Positions 7,845 to 17,864 of a DNA stretch of 36,646 bases are shown piece after piece. How positions within the stretch are numbered: position 1 is the stretch's first letter; each line of letters opens with the position of its first letter. Below the pieces are notes generated by a model. That model ran no database searches. It was given only the letters and a program-made list of their open reading frames with translations, and had not been told where the DNA came from. Location of the stretch: contig JAKQKX010000064.1 of the NCBI GenBank assembly GCA_029560465.1, positions 1-36,646 on the forward strand, read 5' to 3'. The DNA comes from Candidatus Omnitrophota bacterium (GTDB lineage: Bacteria; Omnitrophota; Gorgyraeia; Zapsychrales; JANLHA01). A program made the translations under genes and the position numbers.

Positions 7845-9042
7845 ACGTGAGATCTTTTCTCGCGAAGCTGTATCCCTTATAACGCGCAAGTTGACCCGCT
7901 TTGCCCCCTTGATGGGTATTCTTTTTTTGATATTATTGTTCCCTCTGGTTGTGTTGGTCTTGTCCGGGGAAACTGTCCCCGTGAAAACGGTGATACATAG
8001 GCAACAGAATAGCCCCCGGGAAGTGTTTTGGGGGAGGGCTTATACGGGGGTTGACCGATATTATAAAATCCTGTCTTTAAAGATACGGGAGCCTGGGATT
8101 ATCGTATTGGGAAGTTCCAGAGTAAATCAGATCAGAGCGAACTTTTTTAAGGATAGCCGGGAATTTTATAACGCCGCTCAAACCATTGAACGCACCGAAG
8201 ATTTACGGGCTGTTTTAAGAAGGATCCCCAGGAGGAAAGAACCCCGGCTTCTTCTTCTCGGGTTGGATCATTGGACTTTTAATGACCATTGGGCCGGATA
8301 TAAAATTCATAAGATTTCAAAGAGGGAACAGGGAGAACCCTTTTGGCCTTTTGTCCTTCTTTCCAAATGGCGGGAAATTTATCAGGATTTTTTTGCAGAT
8401 AAGTTTTCTTTGAATGCCCTGTTGTCTGCAGAAAAACGACGTGACGCGATAGGGCTGAGCGCTTTTATGAGCCATCGGGGCTACAGAAATGATGGAAGCT
8501 ACTGTTATTCCGACGTGGGTAGTGATTATGAAGTTTCTTCCCCGACCCATATAGAATTTAAGCATGAAATGGGACGGATAGCGGATGGGGGCAACCGTTT
8601 TGAGTACGGGGAAGCTGTTTCTGCTCGTGCTGTGCGTGAAGTCGATCAGTTTCTTAAAGAGTGCCGGGCCAGAAATATTCATGTCATCGGGTTCTTGCCT
8701 CCTTTCGCCCATGTTGTTTATGAGAGATTACAGGAATACGGTGAGAAGTATGACTATATGTGGAAGCTCGAGCAATCTTTGAAACCCTTATTTGAAGCTT
8801 ACGGCTTTGAATTTTATGATTTTTCAGACTTGGCCGGACTAGGCGCTTCTGATTATGAAACTTTCGACGGGTTTCATATTACGGAAAAAGCGTATTTGCG
8901 GTTGTGCCTTGCCATTGCCGGGGAAAGTCAACGCTTGGCATCGTATATTGATGTCCTATTACAAAAAAAACGATTAGACGCAACGCGTGGGGATTTAACC
9001 GTTTTTTTGTTTGAAGAAACTCCAGAAGAAGTAAAGAAGTGA
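7819..9042 (+). CDS. Membrane-anchored SGNH-hydrolase-like protein, probable partner of the MBOAT acyltransferase
   Basis: 407 residues. A basic N-terminus is followed by one transmembrane segment (about residues 31-48), so the rest should face the periplasm. A GDS-like nucleophile motif is seen in IIVLGSSRVNQ (near 98). The matching Asp/His lies near the C-terminus in FDGFHITEKAYL (Asp and His near 350 and 353). This arrangement resembles AlgJ/AlgX and DltD-type proteins that complete acyl transfer onto polymers. Assignment rests on the motifs and on overlap with the MBOAT gene. ATG at 7819 is preferred; GTG at 7813 is an alternative. A polysaccharide deacetylase or esterase role is also possible. 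Confidence 0.75.
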   Translation: MNLFIFNFKREIFSREAVSLITRKLTRFAPLMGILFLILLFPLVVLVLSGETVPVKTVIHRQQNSPREVFWGRAYTGVDRYYKILSLKIREPGIIVLGSSRVNQIRANFFKDSREFYNAAQTIERTEDLRAVLRRIPRRKEPRLLLLGLDHWTFNDHWAGYKIHKISKREQGEPFWPFVLLSKWREIYQDFFADKFSLNALLSAEKRRDAIGLSAFMSHRGYRNDGSYCYSDVGSDYEVSSPTHIEFKHEMGRIADGGNRFEYGEAVSARAVREVDQFLKECRARNIHVIGFLPPFAHVVYERLQEYGEKYDYMWKLEQSLKPLFEAYGFEFYDFSDLAGLGASDYETFDGFHITEKAYLRLCLAIAGESQRLASYIDVLLQKKRLDATRGDLTVFLFEETPEEVKK

Positions 9043-9082
9043 ACGGTCCCTTGTTGAAAGGCCATTTTGTCATGAATTTTCT

Positions 9083-9100
9083 GGTTTAACCCGGGAATAG
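9083..9100 (+). repeat. Right copy of the 18-nt direct repeat flanking the acyltransferase pair
   Basis: GGTTTAACCCGGGAATAG matches 6195-6212 at 17 of 18 positions. It lies 40 nt after the SGNH-like gene. The stretch from 9101 to 9195 that follows holds no gene. Confidence 0.65.
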
Positions 9101-9195
9101 AAATTAAAATAATGGAAATTTTAAAAAATTGGCCGTCTTTTTTGATTTTCGCGGGATAGGGGAGAAGGGGCCATAAAAAAGGGAAAGGGTTGATT

Positions 9196-10143
9196 ATGAC
9201 TTTATCGGCTGTTGAAGCGAGCCAGCGGATGAAAGCCGTTTGTGATAACCTCGCGCAGGTGATCCGCGGGAAGGAAGACAAAATTGAGCTGGTGGTGCTG
9301 GCCCTGGTCGCCGGCGGGCATGTCCTGATTGAAGACATCCCCGGCGTGGGCAAAACCACCCTGGCCCGGGCGCTGGCTAAAACCGTGGACGGCAAGTTCA
9401 ACCGCATCCAGTTCACGCCCGACCTTTTGCCGACCGATATCACCGGCATTAATATTTTTAACCAGCATGACAACAGTTTTTCCTTCAATCCCGGGCCGCT
9501 GTTCGCGCATATCCTGCTGGGCGATGAAATCAACCGCGCTTCCCCGCGCACGCAGTCCGCGCTTTTGGAAGCGATGAGCGAGGAGCAGGTGACGGTTGAC
9601 GGCGTCAGCCACAAATTGCCGTCGCCGTTTATCGTCCTGGCCACCCAGAACCCTATTGATTACCACGGCACGTACCCGCTTCCCGAAGCCCAGCTCGACC
9701 GGTTCATGCTGCAGATCGACCTCGGCTACCCGCCCCAGGATAAAGAGCAGGCGCTTTTAATGAACCGCACGCGGCAAGACCCCGTGGATCAGATCAGCCC
9801 GATCCTGTCTCTGGAATTTCTCGAACAGTTACGGGTCGTGGTGGACACGATCCGGCTGGAGCCTTCGGTCAGCGAGTATCTTTTGAAGATCGTCCTGGCG
9901 TCCCGGTCGCATCCCCAGTTAAGGCTCGGGGTTTCCACCCGGGGCACGCTGCTTTACGGCCGCATCGCGCGGGCCCGCGCGGTCATGCAGGGGCGCGATT
10001 ACGTGATCCCCGAGGACGTGAAAGACCTGGCGGTCCCGGTCCTGGCGCACCGCATTCTGCTTGACACCAAAGCGCAGTACGGCGGCATCGCCCGGGCGAA
10101 CATCGTTTCTGAAATTTTGTCATCCGTCAAAATACCGCGATAA
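9196..10143 (+). CDS. MoxR-family AAA+ ATPase
   Basis: 315 residues, the usual length for the family. Walker A is IPGVGKTT (about 48-55), Walker B is ILLGDEINRA (about 106-114), and sensor-1 lies in VLATQNPIDYHGTYPLPEAQLDRFM. A C-terminal lid domain carries STRGTLLYGRIARA. MoxR ATPases act as chaperones that mature or insert partner proteins, often working with DUF58 proteins encoded just downstream, as here. ATG at 9196 is preceded by GGGAAAGGG; a TTG two codons upstream is less likely. The stop TAA overlaps the next start as TAATG, giving translational coupling. Confidence 0.93.
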   Translation: MTLSAVEASQRMKAVCDNLAQVIRGKEDKIELVVLALVAGGHVLIEDIPGVGKTTLARALAKTVDGKFNRIQFTPDLLPTDITGINIFNQHDNSFSFNPGPLFAHILLGDEINRASPRTQSALLEAMSEEQVTVDGVSHKLPSPFIVLATQNPIDYHGTYPLPEAQLDRFMLQIDLGYPPQDKEQALLMNRTRQDPVDQISPILSLEFLEQLRVVVDTIRLEPSVSEYLLKIVLASRSHPQLRLGVSTRGTLLYGRIARARAVMQGRDYVIPEDVKDLAVPVLAHRILLDTKAQYGGIARANIVSEILSSVKIPR

Positions 10144-11387
10144 TGCCGAAACGCACGTATTCATTCTTTATGCCGGCGGAAGACCATCTGTTCATTAAAA
10201 GGGCGGTGGTTTACACGCGCATGTGGCTCACGGATTCCGGCCGGATTCTCTGCGGCATTGCTTTTGTCGGCATCATGGTGTCTTCGCCGGGGTTGCACAT
10301 TTCCGCGTATCTTCTGCCGAGTTTCATTATCACGCTGTTTATGACCGCGTTTATGTTCGCGTTTTTCAGCAAGCCCCGGGTCGAGGTAAAACGGCTTCTG
10401 GCGCCCAGCCCCTGCGCCGGTGAATATTTGGTGTATCAGGTGGTCGTTAAGAACGCCGGCAGACATCCTGTGAGGGATTTGAATATCTGCGAAGACGTGC
10501 TCCCTTACGGGCTTTATGACGCGCCGGACCATCCGGAATACAACAGCACGGCCCCCTGGCTGGAACCGGGGGAAAGCGTCGTGGTCAAGCTCATCATCCG
10601 CTGCAAGTTCCGGGGGTGTTATGAATTGCCGCGTATTCTGGTAGGGACGAGTTTCCCTTCCGGGCTGCTGCGCTGGCCGGTCCGGGTGGGGCATCAGGCC
10701 CGGCTGATCGTTTACCCGAAATTCATTTCCCAGGCCGGTTTCCTGGTGCCGTTCAAACGGGTTTATCAGCCCGGTGGCATCGCGGTCAGTTCGCATGTGG
10801 GGGACTCGAATGAATTCTTGAGCACCCGCGAATACCGGCGGGGCGACCGCCTGAAAGACATCCACTGGGCTTCGTTCGCGCGCACGGGCCGGCTGATCGT
10901 CAAAGAATACGTGGATGAGTATTTTATCCGGGTGGGGCTTTTTCTGGACACGGAACTGAAACGCCGCCAGAGCCAGAAATTTTTCGAGCGCCGGATTTCG
11001 ATCGTGGCCGGCATCGCGGACGCGATCGCCAAAAAAGATTACATCATAGACCTTTTCGCCGCCGGGGATGTGCTGCATCATTTCCAGATGGGCCGGGCCC
11101 TGGCGCACTTGGAGAACTTGCTGGAACTGTTGGCCTGCATCGAGCACGCGCGTTCCGTTAACTTAAAACGGCTCATGCTCGGGCTGGAACCTTATCTGGA
11201 TAAATTATCATCCATGATTATTCTGCTGGGGGACTGGGATGAGGAGCGGGCCGCGTTCTGCCGGATGGTCGAGAGCCACGGCACGAGCATCCGGGTGATT
11301 GTGGTGAGGGACACTCCGCTGTCGCTTGCCCCGGACCGGGAATTGACAGTGGTGGCGTCTGACGATGACGAAGGGACAATCCGGTGA
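10143..11387 (+). CDS. DUF58-domain membrane protein
   Basis: 414 residues. Two adjacent hydrophobic segments lie near residues 30-80 (ILCGIAFVGIMVSS and AYLLPSFIITLFMTAFMFAF). A beta-rich extracytoplasmic or cytoplasmic region follows, and then the diagnostic DUF58 motif, STREYRRGDRLKDIHWASFA, at about 224-243. The C-terminal part has a von Willebrand-A-like flow (VGLFLDTEL). In other bacteria this gene sits between moxR and a transglutaminase gene, as here, in an operon of unknown exact substrate linked to envelope processes. It overlaps moxR by one base and the next gene by one to four bases. Confidence 0.88.
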   Translation: MPKRTYSFFMPAEDHLFIKRAVVYTRMWLTDSGRILCGIAFVGIMVSSPGLHISAYLLPSFIITLFMTAFMFAFFSKPRVEVKRLLAPSPCAGEYLVYQVVVKNAGRHPVRDLNICEDVLPYGLYDAPDHPEYNSTAPWLEPGESVVVKLIIRCKFRGCYELPRILVGTSFPSGLLRWPVRVGHQARLIVYPKFISQAGFLVPFKRVYQPGGIAVSSHVGDSNEFLSTREYRRGDRLKDIHWASFARTGRLIVKEYVDEYFIRVGLFLDTELKRRQSQKFFERRISIVAGIADAIAKKDYIIDLFAAGDVLHHFQMGRALAHLENLLELLACIEHARSVNLKRLMLGLEPYLDKLSSMIILLGDWDEERAAFCRMVESHGTSIRVIVVRDTPLSLAPDRELTVVASDDDEGTIR

Positions 11388-13369
11388 TGATGACCAAACG
11401 CGAACAGACTGAGGTCTTTATTTCTTTGTCGGGGGCCTGGCTCGTTTACGCGTTCTGCCAGGGGGATTTCTTGGCCCCGGCCCTGGCGTTTTTGCTGGTT
11501 TTTCCGTCTTACTTGAAACAGGTGTTCGGACGGCCGTCCCGGAAATCGGCGGTGAACATGTCGTGGCGCTCGCTCATCAGCATGGCGGTGATTTTCGGAG
11601 GCACCTGGCGGAATTTTTTTGAGCCGCCGGACACGGCAGTATCGTTCATCCCGATTTTAATCCCGGCTTTGCAGACGGCGTCCATTGTGGTGGCGGTCCT
11701 GGCGTGGTTCCGCTTTGATTATCAGTGGCGGGCGTATTACCTTAAATTTTTGCCCTGGCTGACAACCGCTTTGTCCGTGAACGTGCCGTTTAACGCTTTA
11801 ACCCAGCTGGTTTTCTGGCTGTTCTGTCTTATCAGCGTCGGCTTCATGGCCGCGCAGTTGTATATCCCGGTTTCCGACGCTTCAAGAGAGGCGCTTAAAA
11901 GGTCGAAGCACAAACATCCTTTGATGTACGCGTATCCGGTGTTCCTGGCGGTGATCGCCATGGGGCTTTTTTCCGTGTTGGTCCGGGGTATCAAACTCGG
12001 GGACGATATTTTTATGACGCTGATTCAGGATTACGTGGGCCGGCGGCACCTGAATCTGTTTGATTCAACATTGAGCCTGGCCGGGTCAGGCAACACCCGC
12101 AGCGATGTCCGGCCTATCCTTGAAATTGACCGGGGCGGGGTTGACACCGCTTATCTTATCGGGCAGGTGTTTGAGGATTACGGAAACGGCGTGTGGAAAG
12201 CGCCGGTTGACGTGCCGATGGCGCCGCTTCCGTCCGTCCTGCCGTCAGGCATAAAGACGGTTGAACTGGTGATGTATGAATATCTCGCGGATGTGATCCC
12301 GGCCCCGCGGGGCACGGCCGCCATGACAAGTAAAGGCGCTTCCTACAAAAAAGATTTAAACGGCATCGTCTATAACGTTGATAAAAAAATACCCAAGGCC
12401 AAATTGCAGGTGAGCGGCCCGTATCCGGAAGGATTTTTAAACGAGGCCGAGCGCGGGCGCCTGACCGCGGTGCCGGATTTCCTGCGCATGCATTTAAAGC
12501 CCCGCGACGACGCTATTGTGGGGAAGGAAACCGATCCTTGGCGGGTGGCGAAACGCATTGAGCGTTTTTTTAAACAGAATTTCCAGTATAACCTTTATGT
12601 GGATTTTATCGGCGATGACCGTGGGCTTTTGTATATGCTGGATTACCAGAAACCGGCTTATTGCTCCTATTTTGCCGCGGCTATGACCTTGATGCTTCGC
12701 GAGCGGGGCATCCCCGCGCGGATGGTGGCTGGGTTTATGGCCACGGAAGTGTCCCGCTTGAGCGAAGAAAAGTATGTCGTGAGGGGCCGGGACGCGCACG
12801 CCTGGGTGGAGGCGTTATTGCCCGTGTCGGCAGAACCAGGGCCGGTTGTTCTGCGCTGGGTCCGGTTTGACCCGACCCCGCCGGATTTCCGTTTGGCCGC
12901 GATTCAGGCCGACAGCCGGCTGAATAAAATCGCGGACTGGATATGGTGTTCACAAAAACGCCTCAAAGCGTTTATCCTGGATATTGAAACTAAAACGTTG
13001 GTCGGGATATTATTCGCGGTGGTTATGATCATCGCTTTGGAAGAAGTGATTAAAAAAGTGTTCGCCCGCTATTTTAAAAAAGGACAAGCGGGCCGTGAAT
13101 ACGGGGCGGAAGGCCTGGTCAAGAACGCGAACCCATATTTGCCGGTGTACCAACGCTTCGAGCTTTTCCTCAAGAAGAAGCTGGATGTGGATCGCCTGGA
13201 AACGGAAACGGATGCCGAGCTGGTTCAACGGCTGCGCGTTTTGCCGGGCATCCCGGCGCGGTTAGTTGGAGATATCGAACATTTTTTTAAAGAGTATCAT
13301 GACGCCCGTTTTGGAGGGAAAAGGGTGCAGGGCCTGGAGAATATTATCAGACTCTTAGGAGAAAATTAA
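11387..13369 (+). CDS. TgpA-like transglutaminase-domain membrane protein
   Basis: 660 residues. The N-terminal region (to about 205) is hydrophobic with several membrane segments of the DUF3488/TgpA type. A periplasmic transglutaminase-like domain follows with a visible Cys-His-Asp triad: Cys in KPAYCSYFAAAM (about 426), His in RDAHAWVEALL (about 471), Asp in VRFDPTPP (about 495). One further transmembrane segment (LVGILFAVVMIIALEEVI) precedes a DUF4129-like C-terminal tail with ETDAELVQRL. Probably a papain-like peptidase or transglutaminase at the cell envelope, working with MoxR and DUF58. ATG at 11387 overlaps the preceding TGA; GTG at 11384 is also open. Confidence 0.9.
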   Translation: MMTKREQTEVFISLSGAWLVYAFCQGDFLAPALAFLLVFPSYLKQVFGRPSRKSAVNMSWRSLISMAVIFGGTWRNFFEPPDTAVSFIPILIPALQTASIVVAVLAWFRFDYQWRAYYLKFLPWLTTALSVNVPFNALTQLVFWLFCLISVGFMAAQLYIPVSDASREALKRSKHKHPLMYAYPVFLAVIAMGLFSVLVRGIKLGDDIFMTLIQDYVGRRHLNLFDSTLSLAGSGNTRSDVRPILEIDRGGVDTAYLIGQVFEDYGNGVWKAPVDVPMAPLPSVLPSGIKTVELVMYEYLADVIPAPRGTAAMTSKGASYKKDLNGIVYNVDKKIPKAKLQVSGPYPEGFLNEAERGRLTAVPDFLRMHLKPRDDAIVGKETDPWRVAKRIERFFKQNFQYNLYVDFIGDDRGLLYMLDYQKPAYCSYFAAAMTLMLRERGIPARMVAGFMATEVSRLSEEKYVVRGRDAHAWVEALLPVSAEPGPVVLRWVRFDPTPPDFRLAAIQADSRLNKIADWIWCSQKRLKAFILDIETKTLVGILFAVVMIIALEEVIKKVFARYFKKGQAGREYGAEGLVKNANPYLPVYQRFELFLKKKLDVDRLETETDAELVQRLRVLPGIPARLVGDIEHFFKEYHDARFGGKRVQGLENIIRLLGEN

Positions 13370-13398
13370 GAGAGGGTGGCAAGGAGATTAAAAGAGGT

Positions 13399-14886
13399 AT
13401 GAATATCAGTAAAAAAAACCTATTTAACCTGACGATACTATTTATCATCTCCCGGATCATTTTTTATATGTTCGGGGTCCGGTTCGACGCCAACACCCTG
13501 CACTATTTACAGGTTCTGGATACAGATCTTTTAAAGACCCGTTTGCTGGAAAGCCTGTGGCACCTTCACTCCCAGCCGCCTTTGTTTAACCTGGCCTTGG
13601 GGCTGGGGCTTAAAATGTTCCCGCACAGTTATCCGCTGGTGTTCAATGCGGTTTATCTGGTTATGGGGTATGGGTTGGTCTTGGCCATGTTTCTCTTGAT
13701 GAAAAAACTGGGTGTCGGCTCAACTTTAAGTTTTTTCCTGACATGCCTGTTTATGGTGAACCCGGCGGTCATCCTGTACGAAAATTGGCTATTTTATTCT
13801 TACCCGGTGGCGGTCCTCTTGTGCCTGTCCGCCCTGTTTTTGCACCGTTATGTACAGTGTGGCCGCACCTGGGATTTGACAGGTTTTTTCTCATGCGGCG
13901 CGCTGCTGGTCCTTGTGCGGAGCCTGTTTCATGTGTTCTGGTTTTTAGGGGGGATGCTGGTGCTGTTGTGTTTCAGAAAAGAGCGGCGGAAACAAATTGT
14001 CCTGACCGGCCTTATTCCGGTCCTTATCCTTAACGGCGTTTATTTGAAAAACTATCTGATTTCCGGGAATTACACCACAAGCTCAACATGGTTCGGCTGG
14101 ACTTTGGCCGGGATGACGATCCCGTTTGTTTATGAAGACGAGTTCAAACAGATCAGGAAAGACGGGGGGATCTCTTTTGTTACCGATGAAGAATTCGGCG
14201 ACCCGATGGATATCGGGAAAGTGTACGCGCGGCATTATCCCGTCCCGGAAACCGGGGTGCCGGTCCTGGACCGGCGGATGAAAGCTGACGGCCGGACCCC
14301 GAATTATAACAGCCTCTTGTCCCTTCAAACATCCCGCTTGTATTTGAAAGACGGGCTTTATGTCCTGACGCGGTATCCCCAGGCGTACGCCCGCGCGGTT
14401 AAACGGGCGTTTTTTGTTTATTTTTTCCCGGGGCCGACCGACATCCGCATGGTCAACCGCCCGGCCATCCGAGCTTATGAAAATGCGTATAATTTCATGT
14501 TCGCGCGTCTGACCCGGATCAACAGCCAGGACATTAACTGGTATAGCAGCGTGTTTTACCCGGTGCGCTGGGATTTCCTGAGCCTGATCCTGTTTTTTTC
14601 CGTGGTTGAATATTATTTGGTACTTTTTTTCTTCCTGGGGTGGGCGCTGTTCAAGGCTTTCCAGCGTGAACCTTTTGACCAGGCCTTCGCGTTGACACTT
14701 CTGTACGTGACAGTTAATATCCTTTACATCACGTTGCTCATCAACGCCTTTGAGCCAGTCGGGAATAACCGTTACCGTTTCACGATCGATCCGTTTTTCT
14801 GGATTACCTCAGGCCTTTTGCTGGCTCATTATAAAGACCGGCTGTTTAAGAAGAAAAAGAAGGAAGGGCCTGAGGTGTTGTCTTGA
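13399..14886 (+). CDS. Polytopic membrane protein, GT-C glycosyltransferase-like
   Basis: 495 residues with about ten hydrophobic segments. An acidic residue after the first segment (VRFDANTLHYL) and the following LHSQPPLFNLALGLG segment resemble the first luminal loop of GT-C enzymes (PMT/ArnT type), which move sugars from lipid carriers. A long loop (about 225-345) faces outside, and the C-terminus is highly basic (KDRLFKKKKKEG). I cannot name the family with certainty. It lies 29 nt after the transglutaminase gene with its own AAGGAG-type site, so it may be the last gene of the moxR operon. Confidence 0.6.
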   Translation: MNISKKNLFNLTILFIISRIIFYMFGVRFDANTLHYLQVLDTDLLKTRLLESLWHLHSQPPLFNLALGLGLKMFPHSYPLVFNAVYLVMGYGLVLAMFLLMKKLGVGSTLSFFLTCLFMVNPAVILYENWLFYSYPVAVLLCLSALFLHRYVQCGRTWDLTGFFSCGALLVLVRSLFHVFWFLGGMLVLLCFRKERRKQIVLTGLIPVLILNGVYLKNYLISGNYTTSSTWFGWTLAGMTIPFVYEDEFKQIRKDGGISFVTDEEFGDPMDIGKVYARHYPVPETGVPVLDRRMKADGRTPNYNSLLSLQTSRLYLKDGLYVLTRYPQAYARAVKRAFFVYFFPGPTDIRMVNRPAIRAYENAYNFMFARLTRINSQDINWYSSVFYPVRWDFLSLILFFSVVEYYLVLFFFLGWALFKAFQREPFDQAFALTLLYVTVNILYITLLINAFEPVGNNRYRFTIDPFFWITSGLLLAHYKDRLFKKKKKEGPEVLS

Positions 14887-14914
14887 GCTTCACCTTCCCA
14901 TCACCCCTTTCCTG

Positions 14915-14943
14915 TTGACGGGTAGAACACATTTTTATATAAT
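14915..14943 (+). promoter_or_regulatory. Near-consensus sigma70-type promoter upstream of acnA
   Basis: TTGACG (14915-14920), a 17-nt spacer, then TATAAT (14938-14943). Transcription should start near 14950, leaving an untranslated leader of about 160 nt before acnA. Confidence 0.65.
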
Positions 14944-14987
14944 GACTTCGTTTGATTTTTATTGTCTTAATATTTTTCGAAGATAAG

Positions 14988-15062
14988 AGGACGCAAGGGA
15001 TGCAGGAGTGAATGAGCCCTTTTTGTTTTTTAAAAAACAGGGCGCTTGAACGACGGCGTCCT
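14988..15062 (+). promoter_or_regulatory. Nested inverted repeats in the acnA leader
   Basis: The outer stem is AGGACGC (14988-14994) with GCGTCCT (15056-15062). Inside it, GCCCT (15016-15020) pairs with AGGGC (15039-15043), and GTTTTTT pairs with AAAAAAC, with a 4-nt T bulge. It could be a terminator, an attenuator or a protein-binding RNA; the sequence does not decide which. Confidence 0.45.
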
Positions 15063-15110
15063 TTGCCTCCCCTTGTAATTAAATAATTTATAATTCTTAA
15101 GGATTAATCG

Positions 15111-17789
15111 ATGCCTGCTTCTAAAAAAGACACGTTTAAACTGTTAAAGACCGGCGGGAAAACGGTCGGGATTTATCATCTGGCTAAATTAACCAAGTTG
15201 GGATTATCCGAACCCGGTAAACTCCCGTATTCTATCAAAGTCCTGCTGGAGAACGCCCTGCGGAACTGGGACGATTATCAGGTGCAATTTGAGGACATTA
15301 GGAAACTGGCGTCCTGGCGGGGGCGTGACTTGCCGCAGACGGAGATCGCGTTTAAGCCGGGCCGTGTGATTCTGCAGGATTTTACCGGCGTGCCTTGCGT
15401 GGTCGACCTGGCGGCGATGCGCTCTGCCATGAAGCGTTTGGGCGGGGATTACAGGAAGATCAATCCGCAGGTGCCGTGTGACCTGGTCGTCGACCATTCT
15501 CTGCAGATCGACGCGTATGGCTCGCCCCGGGCGATTAAGACAAATGTCCGCCAGGAATTCCGGCGCAACCGTGAACGGTATGAATTTCTAAAATGGGGGC
15601 AGCGGGTTTTTAAGAATTTCCGTGTGGTCCCCCCATCAACGGGAATTATCCACCAGGTCAACCTGGAATACCTTGCCCACGGTGTGCTCATAAAAAAAGC
15701 GGGGAAAGACCGGGTGGCGTATCCGGACAGTGTTGTGGGGACCGACAGCCACACCACAATGATTAACGGGCTCGGGATTGTGGGCTGGGGAGTCGGCGGC
15801 ATTGAGGCCGAAGCCGTGATGCTGGGAGAGCCGATTTACATGCTGCTGCCGGAAGTGGTGGGATTTAAATTGACTGGCGAACTGCCTGATAGCGTGACCG
15901 CGACAGACCTGGTTTTGACGGTCACCCAGATTTTAAGGACGAAAGGGGTGGTCGGAAAATTTGTGGAATTTTTCGGGCCCGGGCTGAAGACGCTAAGCCT
16001 TCCGGACCGGGCGACCGTGGCCAACATGGCACCGGAATACGGCGCGACCATGGGGATTTTTCCCATCGATGAGGAAACCCTGGATTATTACCGCCTCACC
16101 GGCCGTAAATCCGCCCAGGTTGACTTGATAGAGCGCTACGCAAAAGAACAGGGGATGTTTTACACGAGCCGGGCCCCAGAGGCGGATTACACCGATATTT
16201 TGGATTTGGATTTATCGACGATTGAGCCATCGCTGGCTGGCCCCAAACGGCCGCAAGACCGGGTCCTTCTAAAGAATATGCAGGAGTCGTTCCGCAACGC
16301 TTTACGCGCACCGCTTAAAGAGAGAGGCTTCGAGTTAAGTGAGCCCGCTTTATCCGCGCGGGAGGGCTGCGTGTCTCACGGCGCGGTGGTGATCGCGTCC
16401 ATCACCAGCTGTACCAACACCTCTAATCCCGCGGCGCTGATTGCTGCCGGGCTGTTGGCGAAGAAAGCCGTGGGGCGGGGGCTGAGCGTGCCCGCGTATG
16501 TCAAGACAAGCCTGGCGCCGGGATCATTGGTGGCTGAAGAATACCTGTCCGCGTCAGGGTTGCTGGCGTATCTGGAGCAATTGAAGTTTCATATTGTTGG
16601 CTACGGGTGCGCGACGTGCATCGGTAACAGCGGGCCGCTGGCGCCGGAAGTCGTCGGCATGATCCAAAAACACAACTTCGTCGCGGCCGCGGTCTTAAGC
16701 GGGAACAGGAACTTCGAGGGGCGGATCAACCCGTACACAAAAGCGAATTATCTTGCCAGCCCGCCGCTCGTTGTGGCCTATGGCTTGGCCGGGACCGTGG
16801 ATATTGATTTTATGACCCAGCCGGTCGGCCTGGACAAAGAAGGGAAACCGGTTTTTCTCAATGACATCTGGCCGTCCCGTCAAGAGGTTCGGGGCGTCAT
16901 GGAGCGTTTTGTCACGGCCAAAGCTTATGCCAAACGCTATAAAAATGTGTTTAGCGGCAGCGCGGACTGGGAGAAGATTAAAGCGCCGGAGAGCGAGTTG
17001 TTCCGTTGGAAATCCAAAAGCACGTATATTCAGGAACCCCCGTTTTTCAGCGGCATGTCCCGGGAAGCCGGCATGGTCCAGCCCGTCATAGGGGCCCGGG
17101 TTCTGCTCAAAGTGGGGGACTCGATCACGACGGACCACATTTCCCCGGCGGGCGCGATTGCGGCGGAAAGCCCGGCCGGTTCTTATCTGCGCTCCCTGGG
17201 AGTCGCGCCGGATCAGTTTAACAGCTATGGGTCCCGGAGAGGGAATGACCGGGTCATGGTCCGCGGCACATTTGCCAACATCCGGTTGCGGAATCAGCTG
17301 GCGCCCGGCACCGAAGGGTCCTGGACCGTCCATTTCCCGTCCCGGGAGAAAATGACGATCTATGATGCCGCGCGGAAAAACCAGGAGAGCCAAACGCCGC
17401 TTCTGGTCCTGGCGGGCAAAGAATACGGGACCGGCTCCAGCCGGGACTGGGCCGCAAAAGGCACCGCGCTTCTTGGAATCAAGCTGGTCTTGGCGCGGAG
17501 TTTTGAAAGGATACACCGCAGCAATCTTGCCGGAATGGGGCTGTTGCCTCTTGAATTCTTGCCTGGGGAATCCGCGGACACCCTGGGGCTGACCGGAGAG
17601 GAGATTTTTGACGTGCCGGAGCTGTGTAACGACTTAAAGCCCCGGCAGGCTCTTAAAGTCAGGGCGGCTGGCGCCGACGGTGGTGTTAAAGAGTTCCAAT
17701 GCGTTTGCCGCTTGGACACGCCGGTTGAAATCGATTATTACCGCAACGGCGGGGTCTTGCCGTCCGTGTTGCGGAAGCTTTTAAGATGA
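15111..17789 (+). CDS. acnA: Aconitate hydratase A
   Basis: 892 residues, the normal size for the AcnA/IRP-type enzyme. It interconverts citrate and isocitrate in the TCA cycle using a [4Fe-4S] cluster. The three cluster cysteines are visible: Cys 434 in [10 protein letters not shown], and Cys 500 and Cys 503 in [14 protein letters not shown]. Other hallmarks are [14 protein letters not shown] (209-222), [12 protein letters not shown], and the swivel-domain motif [18 protein letters not shown] at 15111 has AAGGA about 8 nt upstream. leuC, encoding a paralogous dehydratase, follows after a 75-nt gap. Confidence 0.96.
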   Translation: MPASKKDTFKLLKTGGKTVGIYHLAKLTKLGLSEPGKLPYSIKVLLENALRNWDDYQVQFEDIRKLASWRGRDLPQTEIAFKPGRVILQDFTGVPCVVDLAAMRSAMKRLGGDYRKINPQVPCDLVVDHSLQIDAYGSPRAIKTNVRQEFRRNRERYEFLKWGQRVFKNFRVVPPSTGIIHQVNLEYLAHGVLIKKAGKDRVAYPDSVVGTDSHTTMINGLGIVGWGVGGIEAEAVMLGEPIYMLLPEVVGFKLTGELPDSVTATDLVLTVTQILRTKGVVGKFVEFFGPGLKTLSLPDRATVANMAPEYGATMGIFPIDEETLDYYRLTGRKSAQVDLIERYAKEQGMFYTSRAPEADYTDILDLDLSTIEPSLAGPKRPQDRVLLKNMQESFRNALRAPLKERGFELSEPALSAREGCVSHGAVVIASITSCTNTSNPAALIAAGLLAKKAVGRGLSVPAYVKTSLAPGSLVAEEYLSASGLLAYLEQLKFHIVGYGCATCIGNSGPLAPEVVGMIQKHNFVAAAVLSGNRNFEGRINPYTKANYLASPPLVVAYGLAGTVDIDFMTQPVGLDKEGKPVFLNDIWPSRQEVRGVMERFVTAKAYAKRYKNVFSGSADWEKIKAPESELFRWKSKSTYIQEPPFFSGMSREAGMVQPVIGARVLLKVGDSITTDHISPAGAIAAESPAGSYLRSLGVAPDQFNSYGSRRGNDRVMVRGTFANIRLRNQLAPGTEGSWTVHFPSREKMTIYDAARKNQESQTPLLVLAGKEYGTGSSRDWAAKGTALLGIKLVLARSFERIHRSNLAGMGLLPLEFLPGESADTLGLTGEEIFDVPELCNDLKPRQALKVRAAGADGGVKEFQCVCRLDTPVEIDYYRNGGVLPSVLRKLLR

Positions 17790-17864
17790 CGCGCCCGGGC
17801 TTGAAAATGGGCCGGTTATTTTTAGGATATGAAATCGTATACAATCATGAGTGAAGGAGCGACG

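Noticed and set aside
10161-11147. A 328-codon open frame on the minus strand
   Set aside because: It is a shadow of the DUF58 gene in GC-rich DNA: composition is Pro/Arg/His-rich with no recognisable domain, and the sense-strand protein has clear motifs.
16695-17516. A 273-codon minus-strand open frame
   Set aside because: It lies antisense to acnA, whose catalytic and swivel-domain motifs are intact across the same region.
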